Positions 1 to 10,310 of a stretch of DNA of 64,000 nt are shown piece after piece. Location: positions 349,395,087 to 349,459,086 of the forward strand of contig OZ010790.1 in the NCBI GenBank assembly GCA_963932465.1. Reading direction: 5' to 3'. The notes under the pieces are model-generated. The model did not search any database and had not been told where the DNA came from. It saw only the letters and a program-made list of their open reading frames with translations. The stretch comes from Maratus speciosus (taxonomy: Eukaryota; Arthropoda; Arachnida; Araneae; Salticidae). The position numbers were made by a program, and so were the translations under genes. The stretch's first letter is position 1. Every line of letters starts with the position of its first letter.

Positions 1-62
1 TTCGAACACTCAGTAGCGGACGGTGCTATCCTATGCCTCGTGAAACAGATTCCTTATCGGAT

Positions 63-1469
63 CCATAATCTAGAGGTCTGCACGGGTCGAAATTTCCAGG
101 CCCGGGTCCGGCCCGGCCCACATTAAAACAATCTTGTCCCGGCCCGTTTATATATCACAGTTCACGGCCCTGACCGGCCTGTACAAAAATCAGTGAAAAC
201 AGGTCCAGCCCGTGGAAAAATCAATTAAATGAGGCCCAACTCAATTTCTACAAACAGATTTTTTCTAAACATACAATTAAGATTCTTTTAAGGAATACTG
301 CATACATATTTATGGGATAATTTTACAGTATATTTTAAAATTACTATGTGTTCGCAAGACAGAAAATACACAATAACAACATTAATGACTACCTAGAGTC
401 TTAGACTTTCACCATTCAAATAAGGATTCATTAAAAAATTAATGCAGTTTAGAATAAAAGAAAAAAAGGAGTGTTAAAAAATGATAACCTTTGAAGCTGT
501 ATAATAAAAAGTAAATTTGTAAAAATTATGTCTCTGCCATTAAATAAGGCATTTCTCAAATCCAAAGGAGCTTACTGTTTGAAACATTTCTAAATTCATT
601 TCTTTTCGGAAACGTATAAGATTGGCAGGTGTTCTTATCCAGAAACTATGTAATCGAATAAAGTTATCCATATTTTGATAAAGGCAATATACCTTTGAGA
701 AAATACTGTCAAAGTTAAAGTTTTGAATCGGATTTCCGGAAGCGATAGCACGGGAAAGGAGAAAAACCTGCAGTCACGTGACAAGAATATCTTGTATCTC
801 GATAAGTAATTTATTTGTAAAAAAGGGAAAACGTTATTCGATTCCAAATCCCATCAATAGTCAGGCCTGTCAATTTTAAGCCTTTACAGTAAAACATTAG
901 TCAGAAAATGTGTCAGGAAATTTCTCATTGTTGAGCAGTGAATTTGAGAACCACCTTGAGATATATTTCCAAAGGTTCCGTTAAGAGAAGTTCATTATCG
1001 TTATTAATATTTTTACAAAACATACTGCCTTCCCTACACATCCTGAGAACAATAAAGTTCAGTTCCGGCCTGTCGACTATGTAGAAAAAAATGCAATCCT
1101 GATCTCAGCCCGACACGAGTCTGCTGAAAAAAATTAAGTCATGGCTCAGGCTCAGACACCACGTAACTGTCCGATGCTGATCTCTATGCTAGACATGTTA
1201 TATTTCTGCATTGGTGTTGTCAAACTAGCATCAGCTCGTGACGCACATTTATACTGATTCTCGCGAAAGTCACTTTCATTGTAAATGGCTCACATTTTAT
1301 CGGCTCCGATTAAAATTTTATAGCCGGCCGGCAGGCCCGCTTAATTTCTTTTATCAACCCGGCCCGTTTGAAAATTCGCCTCCATTTTGCCAGCTCGGCA
1401 CGGTCTGCGGGCCGGGCCGGGTACGGACCTCGTGATAATTCTGGGACCGTGCAGACCTCTACCACAATC
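63..1469. mobile_element. hAT-like non-autonomous DNA transposon
   Basis: The left end TAGAGGTCTGCACGG (from 71) is matched in inverted orientation by CCGTGCAGACCTCTA (ending 1461). The flanks are CCATAATC (63-70) and CCACAATC (1462-1469), an 8-bp target duplication with one mismatch, which is the hAT size. Both subterminal regions are unusually GC-rich (runs of GGCCCGGCCC), while the 1-kb middle is AT-rich and non-coding. No transposase frame is present, so it would have needed one in trans. A fragment of dispersed repeat R-A lies inside it (about 550-960). Confidence 0.75.
550..960 (+). repeat. Fragment of dispersed repeat R-A
   Basis: This stretch aligns by eye with 20450-20840: a shared CAGAAACTAT block, then 'ttttgaat/cCgGATTTCCgGAAGCGAT', and a distal block reading 'atgtg(t/c)cagaaa'. 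It lies in the same orientation as the fuller copy at 19685-21014. A small open frame on the minus strand here (635-847) has no recognisable domain and looks incidental. Confidence 0.6.
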
Positions 1470-1734
1470 AATTCATGCAGTTATTCCTGCTGAGTAACTT
1501 CCTTTACAAAGTAGTTTATTCATTATTAGTTATTCCTGCAACTTTCATACACTTTTAAGCACAATGTTGCCCCAATCTTTCAGGGTTTTTTTTTTCTTTT
1601 TAAAATTTTTTTTTGAGTTTTAATTGATTTTGCTTCTTTATTTGGAAATTTATAATTTCTAAAAAATTAATCAGTTTTGCAAACCAGCTTTGTATTTGAC
1701 TAATGCAATTTAATGCACAATCGTCTTTATTTTT

Positions 1735-1890
1735 TTTTCAATGTATTTTGTATTTTAAATGTATTTTCAAAATACATGTATTTTGTATTTTGAATTTTTG
1801 AAATTTGGAAAGTATTTTGTATTTTGTATTTTAAGTTGAAAAAACAATGTATTTTGTATTTTGTATCGAAAATGGTTTTTCGATGTATTT
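1735..1890. repeat. ATTTTGTATTTTG-rich low-complexity repeat
   Basis: The motif GTATTTTGTATTTT and close variants recur many times, including a short self-complementary stretch around 1765-1780 (TATTTTCAAAATACATGTATTTTG). It ends where the left arm of the large inverted structure begins ('gcccaactctggctac'). It may be the end of a DNA element; no second end was found. Confidence 0.5.
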
Positions 1891-2452
1891 TGCCCAACTC
1901 TGGCTACAGCTATACAAGTCAGGTAACGGTACAGTAAAGCGACTACGCCTGACCTAATGCAAACGACAGCAGCACCCCTAGTGGCGTAATGGGGAAGATA
2001 ACCATTGCAAATCGAAAACGAAAAGAGGTAGAGCGAATTTTCCAATTAGGAAGTTTTAGAGCATAAATTAATTAGTACGAAACGACATTTGGTTCACACG
2101 GATAAGATAAATCGTCGCTTGCATACCCAAAAACGTTCGAAATCGATGAGCGACGATTCTAATTTGCCTATCACGGTGACCGTTTTTAGCCTGTTGTATA
2201 AAATCTGGACTGTTGTATGAGATACAACAGGCTAAATCCGGCTAAAAACTAAGGCTAAAAGATAGTTGTCAGTCTATCGACTGGAAATTAACAGATTTTT
2301 TTTAATACTCGTATAACGAAATTTAGAAACGATTGCGGATGATTAAAACAAAATACATGGGTGTTTATTGCTCCGGGAGATTATCTTTCTCGGGATGTCT
2401 GTCGGTCTATCCTACAGCATGCAATTTTCTTGTAAAGGATGATATTATTATG

Positions 2453-2626
2453 CAGTAAAACCTCCATAACGGACACACACGATTAGTGGACACCTCTATT
2501 TAGCGGACATTTTTTCGATTACCAACCCTTAAATAACTGTACATGTTTTACTCTCAGTAGCGGACACCTCCAAATAGTGGACAAATTCTGCCCTCCCGAG
2601 GTGTTCGCCATTCAGAGGTTTTACTG
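2453..2626. mobile_element. pogo/Tigger-type MITE, first tandem copy
   Basis: It begins CAGTAAAACCTCCATAACGG and ends in the inverted GAGGTTTTACTG. These ends match the CAGTAAAACCTC-type termini known for pogo/Tigger elements. The 174-bp body has no coding capacity and repeats the phrase 'agtgGACACCTC' internally. A second copy abuts it directly, giving a head-to-tail pair. Confidence 0.75.
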
Positions 2627-2799
2627 ATAAAACCTCCATAACGGACACACCCGATTAGCGGATACCTCTATTTAGCGGACATATTTTTGATTACCAACAC
2701 ATAAGTTACTGTACATTTTTTTACTCTCAGTAGCGGACACCTCAAAATAGAGGGCAAATTCTGCACTCTCGAGGTGGTCGCTATTCAGAGGTTTTACTG
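2627..2799. mobile_element. pogo/Tigger-type MITE, second tandem copy
   Basis: It is about 90% similar by eye to the preceding 174 bp. It starts 'ATAAAACCTCCATAACGG', with the first bases of the terminus lost or shared with its neighbour, and ends GAGGTTTTACTG followed by TATATA. The junction suggests a tandem duplication or an insertion at the end of the first copy. Confidence 0.7.
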
Positions 2800-2809
2800 T
2801 ATATATTAT

Positions 2810-2985
2810 TGGCAGTTATTTTACAGGGCCGCACAAAAGAATAAGAATATATGAAACGAATATAAACTATCTTCGGGATTGGTAGATCGCTGATGGTAAT
2901 GTAATTTTAGGATGTTGTTGCAGTCACCCGCAGCATGTTCCCAGGGTTTCGTTCATCTGACGAAACCCTACCTGTCCCACTCCTT
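2810..2985 (+). repeat. Outlying unit of the ~153-bp array, plus GACGAAACC hairpin
   Basis: It contains 'ggcagttattttacagggccgcacaaaagaat', the same monomer that is tandem at 3865-4990. It leads into GGGTTTCGTTCATCTGACG followed by AAACCC, an imperfect hairpin. The same hairpin half appears in inverted form at 7903-7925, on the far side of the satellite block. Confidence 0.6.
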
Positions 2986-3030
2986 TGTCTGTCTGTCTGT
3001 CTATCTGTCTGTCTGTCTGTCCGCCTGTCA
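2985..3030 (+). repeat. (CTGT)n microsatellite
   Basis: An imperfect CTGT tetranucleotide tract interrupted by CTAT and CCGC. The inverse tract (ACAG)n occurs at 7864-7890, so the pair brackets the satellite block. The open frames here on both strands are products of the repeat. Confidence 0.9.
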
Positions 3031-3034
3031 CAGA

Positions 3035-3610
3035 GCCCGTTCTCAGAAACTATATATATCGGAGACTTGAAATTTTGCATACTTATAGCTGAACACCACA
3101 CATCAAATGGCAAATAATAAAAATTTGAAAAAGTCTAATATTTAACCCTCTGGGCTCTAACATGTGTATTTTAAACAAATTTTCTAACTCAGCCCCTAGT
3201 TAAGTAGGAGACTTGAAAGCTTGCATACTTATACCTGAACACCACACATCAAACGAGAAATCATAAAATTTTGAAAAAGGTCTAATATTTAACCCTCTGG
3301 GCTCTAACTTGTGTATTTTAAACAATTTTTCTAACTCAGCCCCTAGTTAAGTAGGAGACTTGAAAGCTTGCATACTTATAGCTGAACACTTGCGATAACA
3401 CGACAAGCCATAAAATTTCGAAAAAGTCATGTTTAACCCTCCGGTCTCTAACTTGTATATTTTAAGCAATTTTTCTAATTCAGCCCCTAATTAAGTTGGA
3501 GATATGAAATTTTGCATACTTATAGCTGAAGACTTGCGATGACACTACATATCATAAAAATTCAAAAAGTCTTATATTATTACAGCCTTTTGACCACTCT
3601 TTCTTATTGT
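3035..3610 (-). repeat. ~147-bp satellite array, left arm
   Basis: About four monomers. Each contains, read on the plus strand, 'gagacttgaaa...tgcatacttatagctgaa' and '..ttaaccctctgggctctaac...'. This is the reverse complement of the monomer arrayed at 5327-7865, so the left and right arrays are inverted relative to each other. I assign the minus strand for consistency with the larger right array. Confidence 0.85.
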
Positions 3611-3864
3611 GCACCACAGCCTTACATATTTTAGTTTCACTTTTTACCACCAGGTGACGCCTACCTATATCGAGTGCTATGGGCCTGATCCCCTCGACTA
3701 ATATGTCTACGGATAGGTTGTAAAACGGAATTCCTTTCGGATACAGGTTTTATTTAGAATAGAGTGCGCCCCTGGTTGCAAAATGTGGAACTAACATATT
3801 TTTTCAAAAAGATAAAGTGTTTTGAAAGGAAATCACACTTAACCAACTTGTTTCTTCAAGATGG

Positions 3865-4990
3865 TGCATTTAGCATTTATAATAGTTATTTTACATGGTC
3901 CCACAAAAGAACACGAATGTATGAAACAAATATATCTTAAAAGCGGGGTTTGTAGATCACTGATGGTAATGAAACTTTAGCACGTTGTTACAGTCACACG
4001 CAGCATATTTTTTATTTTATTTTTATCAAGAGGGGGCAAATAGCATTTATAATAATTGTACAGGGCCGTACAGTAGAATACTAATATATGCTATATGCGG
4101 GATTTTTAGATCGTTGATGTAATATAATTTTAGCGTGCTGTTACAGTCACCGCAGCATGTTTTACCTCCAAGAAGGTGCATACAGCAATTAGAGTTATTT
4201 TACAGGGCCGCACAAAAGAACACGAATGTATGAAGCGAATATATGTTAAATGCAGGTTTTCTAGAACGCTGATGATAGTGTAATTTTAATATGTTTTTAC
4301 ATTAGCATACAGAATGATTTTTCTTAAAGAGGATATATATAGCATTTATAATTATTGTACAGGGCTGCACAAAAGAATACGTACATATGTTAAATGCGGG
4401 ATTGGTAGATCATTGATGGTTATGTAATTTTAGCATGTTGTTACAGTCACCCGCAGCCTGTTTTTTTTTTTTTTTTCTAAGCGGGTGCATGTAGCATTTA
4501 TAGTTATTATACAGGGCCTTACAAAAGAATACGAAATACGAATACATGTTAAATGCGGGATTTGTAGATCACCGATTGTAATGTAATTTTATGATGTTGT
4601 TACAGTCTTCTACAGCATGATTTTTCTTAGAGATGGTGCATATAACATTTATAGTTGCTTTACAGGGCCGCACAAAAGAATACGAATATATGTTAAATGC
4701 GGCTTTCGTAGATCGCCGATTGTAATGCAATTTTAGGATGTTCTTACAGTCACCCACAGCATGTTTTTCTTCGACATAGTGCATATAGCATTTATAGTTA
4801 TTTTACAAGGTCATACAAAAGAACATGTAAGTATCAAATTAATATATGTTAAATGCGGGGTTTGTAGAACGCTGACGGTAATGTAATTTTATCATGTTGT
4901 TACAGTCTCCTACAAAATAACTTTTCTTGAAGAGGATGTATATAGCATTTAAAGTTATTCTAAAAGGCCGTACAAAGGAATAAGATGGGA
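3865..4990 (+). repeat. ~153-bp tandem array, about seven to eight units
   Basis: The phase marker AGCATTTATA (or variants) recurs near 3872, 4042, 4184, 4341, 4493, 4644, 4787 and 4944, spacings of 142-170 bp. Each unit reads 'ttacagggccgcacaaaagaatac', 'aaatgcggg(a/g)tt(t/g)gtagat', 'gatggtaatgtaatttta' and 'ttgttacagtcacccgcagcatg'. Units are clearly diverged from each other. Open frames within (for example minus strand 4569-4784) are repeat-derived. Confidence 0.85.
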
Positions 4991-4999
4991 GGAAATGGG

Positions 5000-5326
5000 G
5001 TAACCAAATTTCGGTAAAATTAATTTTTTTGATTTTTCAATTTATGATAGCTATGTTAAAGTTAAAGTTCGCACAGATTCAACACAATTTTATCACGTGT
5101 TTATATATGCAGTGTCCCCTGGCGGGAAATAGAACAACTATTTTAAAATAAAATATTTTTATTAAAATAAATTTTCAGAATACGTTTCTGCCATGGTGAA
5201 ATTTTGTTTTACTAAAATATTTTACACGAAACTTTTTTTTCGCTGATAGTACCCCTGGTGGGAAGATTGTATAACTGAAATTTTAAAATTAATTTTTTTT
5301 TTTACGTTTTCTTTTACGTCCTTAGC
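5000..5326. other. Spacer between the two inverted satellite arms
   Basis: AT-rich non-coding sequence. Two related phrases occur, 'gtgtcccctggcggga' and 'gtacccctggtggga', about 145 bp apart. A relative is seen near 3765 ('gcgcccctggttgca'), suggesting a third, decayed repeat type. Nothing else is recognised. Confidence 0.6.
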
Positions 5327-7865
5327 TTTAAGTATGCAAAATTTCATGTCTCCAACTTAATTAGGGGCTGTGTTAGAAAAATTGCTTAAAATGCACAAGT
5401 TAGAGACCGGAGGGTTAAATATGACTTTTTCAAAATTTTATGATATGTAGTGTGATCGCAAGTCTTCAGCTATAAGTATGGAAAATTTCAAGTCTCTAAC
5501 TTAATTAGGGGCTGAGTTAGAAAAATTGCTTAAAATACACAAGTTAGAGCACAGAGGGTTAAATATTACACTTTTTCAAAATTTTATGATTTGTCGTTTG
5601 ATGTGAGGTGTTCAGCCATATGTATGTAAAATTTCATGTCTCCAATTTAATTAGTGGCTGAATTAGAAAAATTGTTTAAAATACGCAAGTTAGAGCCCAG
5701 AGGGAGGGTTAAATATTAGACTTTTTCAAAATCTTATTTTTGTCGTTTGATGTGAGGTGTTCAGCTATAAGTATGCAAAATTTCATGTCTCCAACTTAAT
5801 TAGGGGCTGTGCTAGAAAAATTGCTTAAAATGCACAAGTTAGAGACCGGAGGGTTAAATATGACTTTTTCAAAATTTTATGATATGTAGTGTGGATCGCA
5901 AGTCTTCAGCTATAAGTATGCAAAATTTCATGTCTCCAACTTAATTAGGGGCTGAGTTAGAAAAATATCTTAAAATACACAAGTTAGAGACCGGAGGGTT
6001 AAACATGACTTTTTCAAAATTTTATGATTTGTGGTGTTATCGCAAGTGTTCAGCTATATAAGTATGCAAAATTTCAAGTCTCTAACTTAATTAGGGGCTG
6101 AGTTAGAAAAATTGCTTAAAACACACAAGTTAGAGCACTGAGGGTTAAATATTACACTTTTTCAAAATTTTATGATTTGTCGTTTGATGTGAGGTGTTCA
6201 GCCAAACGTATGTAAAATTTCATGTCTCCAACTTAATTAGGGGCTGTGTTAGAAAAATTGCTTAAAATACACAAGTTAGAGACCGGAGGGTTAAACGTGA
6301 CTTTTTCAAAATTTTATGATTTGTGGTGTTATCGCAGGTGTTCAGCTATAAGCATGCAAAATTTCAAGTCTCTAACTTAATTAGGGGCTGAGTTAGAAAA
6401 ATTGCTTAAAATACACAAGTTAGAGCACAGAGGGTTAAATATTACACTTTTTCAAAATTTTATGATTTGTCGATTGATGTGAGGTGTTCAGCCATATGTA
6501 TGTAAAATTTCATGTCTCCAATTTAATTAGTGGCTGAATTAGAAAAATTGTTTAAAATACGCAAGTTAGAGCCCAGAGGGAGGGTTAAATACTAGACTTT
6601 TTCAAAATTTTATTTTTGTCGTTTGATGTGAGGTGTTCAGCTATAAGTATGCAAAATTTCATGTCTCCAACTTAATTAGGGGCTGTGTTAGAAAAATTGC
6701 TTAAAATGCACAAGTTAGAGACCGGAGAGTTAAATATGACTTTTTCAAAATTTTATGATATGTAGTGTGGATCGCAAGTCTTCAGCTATAAGTATGCAAA
6801 ATTTCATGTCTCCAACTTAATTAGGGGCTGAGTTAGAAAAATATCTTAAAATACACAAGTTAGAGACCGGAGGGTTAAACATGACTTTTTCAAAATTTTA
6901 TGATTTGTGGTGTTATCGCAAGTGTTCAGCTATATAAGTATGCAAAATTTCAAGTCTCTAACTTAATTAGGGTCTGAGTTAGAAAAATTGCTTAAAACAC
7001 ACAAGTTAGAGCACAGAGGGTTAAATATTACACTTTTTCAAAATTTTATGATTTGTCGTTTGATGTGAGGTGTTCAGCCAAACGTATGTAAAATTTCATG
7101 TGTCCAACTTAATTAGGGCTGTGTTAGAAAAATTGCTTAAAATACACAAGTTAGAGACCGGAGGGTTAAACATGACTTTTTCAAAATTTTATGATTTGTG
7201 GTGTTATCGCAAGTGTTCAGCTATAAGTATGCAAAATTTCAAGTCTCTAACTTAATTATGGGCTGAGTTAGAAAAATTGCTTAAAATACACAAGTTAGAG
7301 CACAGAGGGTTAAATATTACACTTTTTCAAAATTTTATGATTTGTCGTTTGATGTGAGGTGTTCAGCCATATGTATATAAAATTTCATGTCTCCAATTTA
7401 ATTAGTGGCTGAATTAGAAAAATTGTTTAAAATACGCAAGTTAGAGCCCAGAGGGAGGGTTAAATATTAGACTTTTTCAAAATTTTATTTTGGTCGTTTG
7501 ATGTGAGGTGTTCAGCTATAAATATGCAAAATTTCATGTCTCCAACTTAATTAGGAGCTGAGTTAAAAAAATTGCTTAAAATACAGAAGTTAGAGACCGG
7601 AGGGTTAAATATGACTTTTTCAAAATTTTATGATTTGTCGTGTTATCGCAAGTGTTGAGCTATAAGCATGCGAGCTTTCGGGTTTCCAACTTAATTAGGG
7701 GCTGAGTTAGAAAAATTGTTTAAAATACACAAGTTAGAGCCCAGAGGGTTAAATATTAGACTTTTTAAAAATTTTATGTTTTGGCGTTTGATGCGTGGTG
7801 TTTAGCTATAAGTATGCAAAATTTCAAGTCTCCAACATTTATAGTTTTTTAAAATGGGCTCTGTG
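5327..7865 (+). repeat. ~146-bp satellite with a six-monomer higher-order repeat
   Basis: The phase marker TTCAGC(T/C)ATA recurs near 5464, 5611, 5760, 5905, 6049, 6197, 6341, 6487, 6636, 6781, 6925, 7073, 7216, 7362 and 7509. Monomer variants repeat in order every six units: the block starting 5760 matches the block starting 6636, and a third begins at 7509, giving a ~875-bp higher-order unit. Corresponding monomers in successive blocks are nearly identical (for example 'gatatgtagtgtgGATCGCAAG' variants at both 5880 and 6756), while neighbours within a block differ. The array ends in 'gggctctgtgacagacgg' followed by (ACAG)n. Confidence 0.9.
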
Positions 7866-7890
7866 ACAGACGGACAGACAGACAGACAAG
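7864..7890 (+). repeat. (ACAG)n microsatellite, inverse of the left tract
   Basis: GACAGACGGACAGACAGACA continues into 'gacagacaag'. It is followed by 'gacgaataaggtttcgtcag', the inverse of the hairpin half at 2945-2970. Confidence 0.85.
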
Positions 7891-9199
7891 TGAGACGAAT
7901 AAGGTTTCGTCAGATATGAAACCCAAACAATATGTATGAAGTATACATCTTTTGTTAAAAACATACAATAATGTATATGAACAAAGTATTTCAATTTCGC
8001 CAGTGTAGTGTAATATAATTCAAATACGATACTTCCAACAATTTACGCCTTTAGAAAGTAATGGACCGGTTGTTTTTTGTGGAGACCTGTATATGAATAA
8101 TAAATATTACGTTAATCGTTTTTGATTGAACCATGCTAGAGTGAACCTAAAGATCGTATATCGAATTTGTTTTTCAAAATATGATTTTTTTACATTTTTA
8201 ATTATACAAACCGTCAATAGATAGCAGGACAATCGATTTTATTTTTAGCCTGTTGTCAGGCTAAATCTAGCCTGCATTTAGCTTGAAAAAAACGGTCACA
8301 CTGTTGCCTATTCACATTCCGGAAATGTAGCAGTGCACAATTGCAGATTGTGACGTTGTACTGTGCTGTAATGTCTGTAAAGATTTAATTTCCAGTGCAT
8401 TTAAAATTTTAGAATAACCCCTTTCAGGGCCAGAATAATTCTGTTCGTAAACTGATGAAATAATTGACTGACACCAGAATATTCAAACGAATTTCTCAGA
8501 AAACAAAAACCCGCTAATTTGCACTTTCATTACAAAAGCAAAATTTTATTAAAATATTCTTGGTGCCATTTGTCAGTTTTGGAATTAAAATTAGTCGACT
8601 ATACCATCTAGTAACCGCTATTGAAAGGGTTAAATCAATATCGTCGTATTGAAGAGGCTTGCAATAGACGTTCCATGCTGAGAAATGTGCATGCAGAATT
8701 ACTTTCACGAATACAAAGATGTATCGTGAGCAATGGCGAACTTTTCGAGCATACTGAATATTAACTTTTTATCACTGTGAGACAGTTAATCTTTTTTTGC
8801 GTGATGTTATCAAAATGTATTGAGATAAGTACGTATTTATAGCATAAATTGTGCGTATTTCTTCAAAATTCTGACTATTCTACCCAAAAATGTCCGAAAT
8901 CGATGCACTCAATTTTGTGTTAACGTTTCAATGGAATATTCAAACATTTACAGAAAAATGGTGTGCATAGATTTCGGATATTTTTGGGTAAACAGGCGAA
9001 GATTTATCTTATCCATGTAAACTAAATGTCGTATTCTACTAATTAATTGATGCTTTAAAACTTTCTACCTGGAAATTTTACTCTATCTCTTTTCGTTTTC
9101 GATTTGCAGTGGCTATCTTCCAAATTTCGCCACTAAATTTCGCTGCTTTCATTTTTATTAAATCGGGCATAGTCGCTTTACTATACCGTTACCTCACTT

Positions 9200-9545
9200 G
9201 CCTAGCTCCCGTAAGGCATGGTGACGTCACGGCGACGTCGTTGTGAAGTCACACTGTGATTTTGTGACCGTCGATGTGACGTCACGTGACGTGGATGTGA
9301 CGTCACAGTGACTAGAATGTGAGGTCGTTATGGCCGTTTTAGAGGTCGTTTGTGACGTCACATTGTGACCACTCTGTGAAGTCACGGTGTGACTAATTTG
9401 TGAAAAGTGTGTCATTTGTGACTATTTTGGCATTAACTTTGTGACGAACCTGTGACGAAAGTGACAATGTTTTGAAGTCACACTGTGACCAATTTGTGAA
9501 ATATGTGTCATTTGTGACGAACTTGTCATAAACTCTGTGATGATT
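9200..9545 (+). repeat. TGACGTCA-rich terminus
   Basis: Four perfect TGACGTCA octamers (within 9221-9230, 9277-9284, 9298-9305 and 9353-9360), with many GTGAC/GTCAC half-sites, fill about 300 bp. A related stretch in the opposite orientation occurs at 15720-15845. The two share 'catggt(c)acagtgacgtc' phrases and '(g/c)ccctcata' versus 'ctcccgta' near the junction, so they look like the two ends of one element that now spans 9.2-15.85 kb. The octamer is the CREB/ATF site, but here it is more simply explained as repeat structure. Confidence 0.55.
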
Positions 9546-9609
9546 TCAAATGAAAATCAAATTTCAAATTAATTGCTTAAAAGGCGCAAAGGCGAACTAG
9601 TGAAAAAGA

Positions 9610-9680
9610 TTCCATGCTGGAACTCGAACCCGGGCCATCAGTATAGCGCACTTACGTTCTACCGACTAAACCACATGAAA
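9610..9680 (-). tRNA. tRNA-like sequence (SINE head or tRNA pseudogene), left arm
   Basis: On the minus strand this 71-nt segment can be laid out as a cloverleaf: acceptor TTTCATG with CATGGAA (one G-U), D-loop AGTCGGTA, a seven-base anticodon loop GCGCTAT, T-arm CCGGG with the canonical loop TTCGAGT. The internal promoter boxes are good (A-box 'tggtttagtcgg', B-box GGTTCGAGTTCC). The anticodon stem has mismatches and position 33 is C rather than U, so I treat it as tRNA-derived rather than a working tRNA. Confidence 0.55.
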
Positions 9681-10128
9681 CGATACCCAGCCTGGAAAAT
9701 TTCTCACTATTACATGTTGGCAAGGCTACAAACGCAGCACAAGATGCAATATTTATCGTCAGCCACCGACATGGCGCAAGCACGAAACTTAAATCCAGCA
9801 TCGATTGAAACTATATTAATACTTGGAAATGTTTTCAGAGAGAACCATTCGCCTTGCATACAATATTTCAAATGAAAATCAAATTTCAAATTAATAGCTT
9901 AAAAGGCAATTTTAATTTGAAATTTGATTTTCATTTGAAATACTGTATGCAAGGCGAATGTTTCTCTCTGGAAAAATTTCCAAGTGTTAATATAGATTTA
10001 ATCGATGCTGGTTTAATTAAGTTTCGTGTTTGCCCCATGACGGTGGCTCACGATAAATATTCCATCTTGTGCGGCGTTTGTAGCCTTGCCAACATGTAAT
10101 AAGGAGAAAATTTCCAGGCTGGGTATCG

Positions 10129-10199
10129 TTCCATGTGGTTTAGTCGGTAGAATGTCAGTGCGCTATACTGATGACCCGGGATCGAGACCCGGCGTGGAT
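10129..10199 (+). tRNA. tRNA-like sequence, right arm of the palindrome
   Basis: A 71-nt cloverleaf fits: acceptor TTCCATG/CGTGGAT (6 of 7 pairs), a weak D stem, anticodon stem TCAGT/ACTGA with loop GCGCTAT, variable TGAC, T stem CCGGG/CCCGG with loop ATCGAGA. The T and anticodon stems are perfect here. C replaces the near-invariant U33, and the nominal anticodon GCT (serine-type) lacks the long variable arm expected of tRNA-Ser. This argues for a SINE-like relic. Confidence 0.55.
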
Positions 10200-10310
10200 A
10201 TTTTTCACTATGTTGGCCTTTGCGCCTTTTAAGCAATTTATTTGAAATTTGATTTTCATTTGAAATATTGTATGCAAGGCGAATGTTTCTCTCTGGAAAA
10301 ATGTCCATGT

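Larger units (their letters stand above)
1895..9215. mobile_element. Large inverted (foldback-like) composite structure
   Basis: The left arm 1905-2270 is repeated in inverted orientation at 8235-8320 and 8950-9215. Shared blocks include 'gtaacggta(c/t)agtaaagcgacta', 'cgaaaacgaaaagag(a)tagag', 'gataagataaatc' with 'acccaaaaa', and a CAACAGGCTAAA/TTTAGCCTG block. The interior contains two pogo-type MITEs and inverted satellite arrays bounded by (CTGT)n on the left and (ACAG)n on the right, with the inverse-oriented motif 'gacgaaaccc'/'ggtttcgtc' just outside. No protein-coding region is visible. Whether it moved as a single unit or grew by successive insertion and array expansion cannot be decided here. 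Confidence 0.6.
9545..10310. repeat. Large palindrome built from two inverted tRNA-containing copies
   Basis: Left arm about 9545-9893 and right arm about 9912-10270 are inverted copies of each other around a short 'agcttaaaaggc' centre. Both carry the phrase 'ttcaaatgaaaatcaaattt' (or its complement), which also marks the outer edges. Both include a tRNA-like module, 'caaggctacaaacgc', and 'ttcgccttgcatac'. The internal open frames at 9573-9875, 9854-10099 and 10048-10308 are shadows of this symmetry. Confidence 0.85.

Noticed and set aside
2907..3117. Open frames on both strands across the CTGT tract
   Set aside because: They are created by the microsatellite (DRQTDRQTDRQ-type and CLSVCLSV-type repeats) and carry no other sequence signal.
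5327..7865. CRISPR-like regularity of the satellite
   Set aside because: The repeats are contiguous ~146-bp monomers without unique spacers, in a eukaryotic repeat context; no cas gene exists here.
9221..9360. A CREB/ATF-responsive promoter
   Set aside because: Octamers lie in a repetitive terminus with many half-sites and no adjacent gene; repeat structure is the simpler explanation.
10129..10199. Functional tRNA-Ser (anticodon GCT)
   Set aside because: A cloverleaf fits, but U33 is missing, the long variable arm of tRNA-Ser is absent, and the segment is one half of a repeat palindrome.
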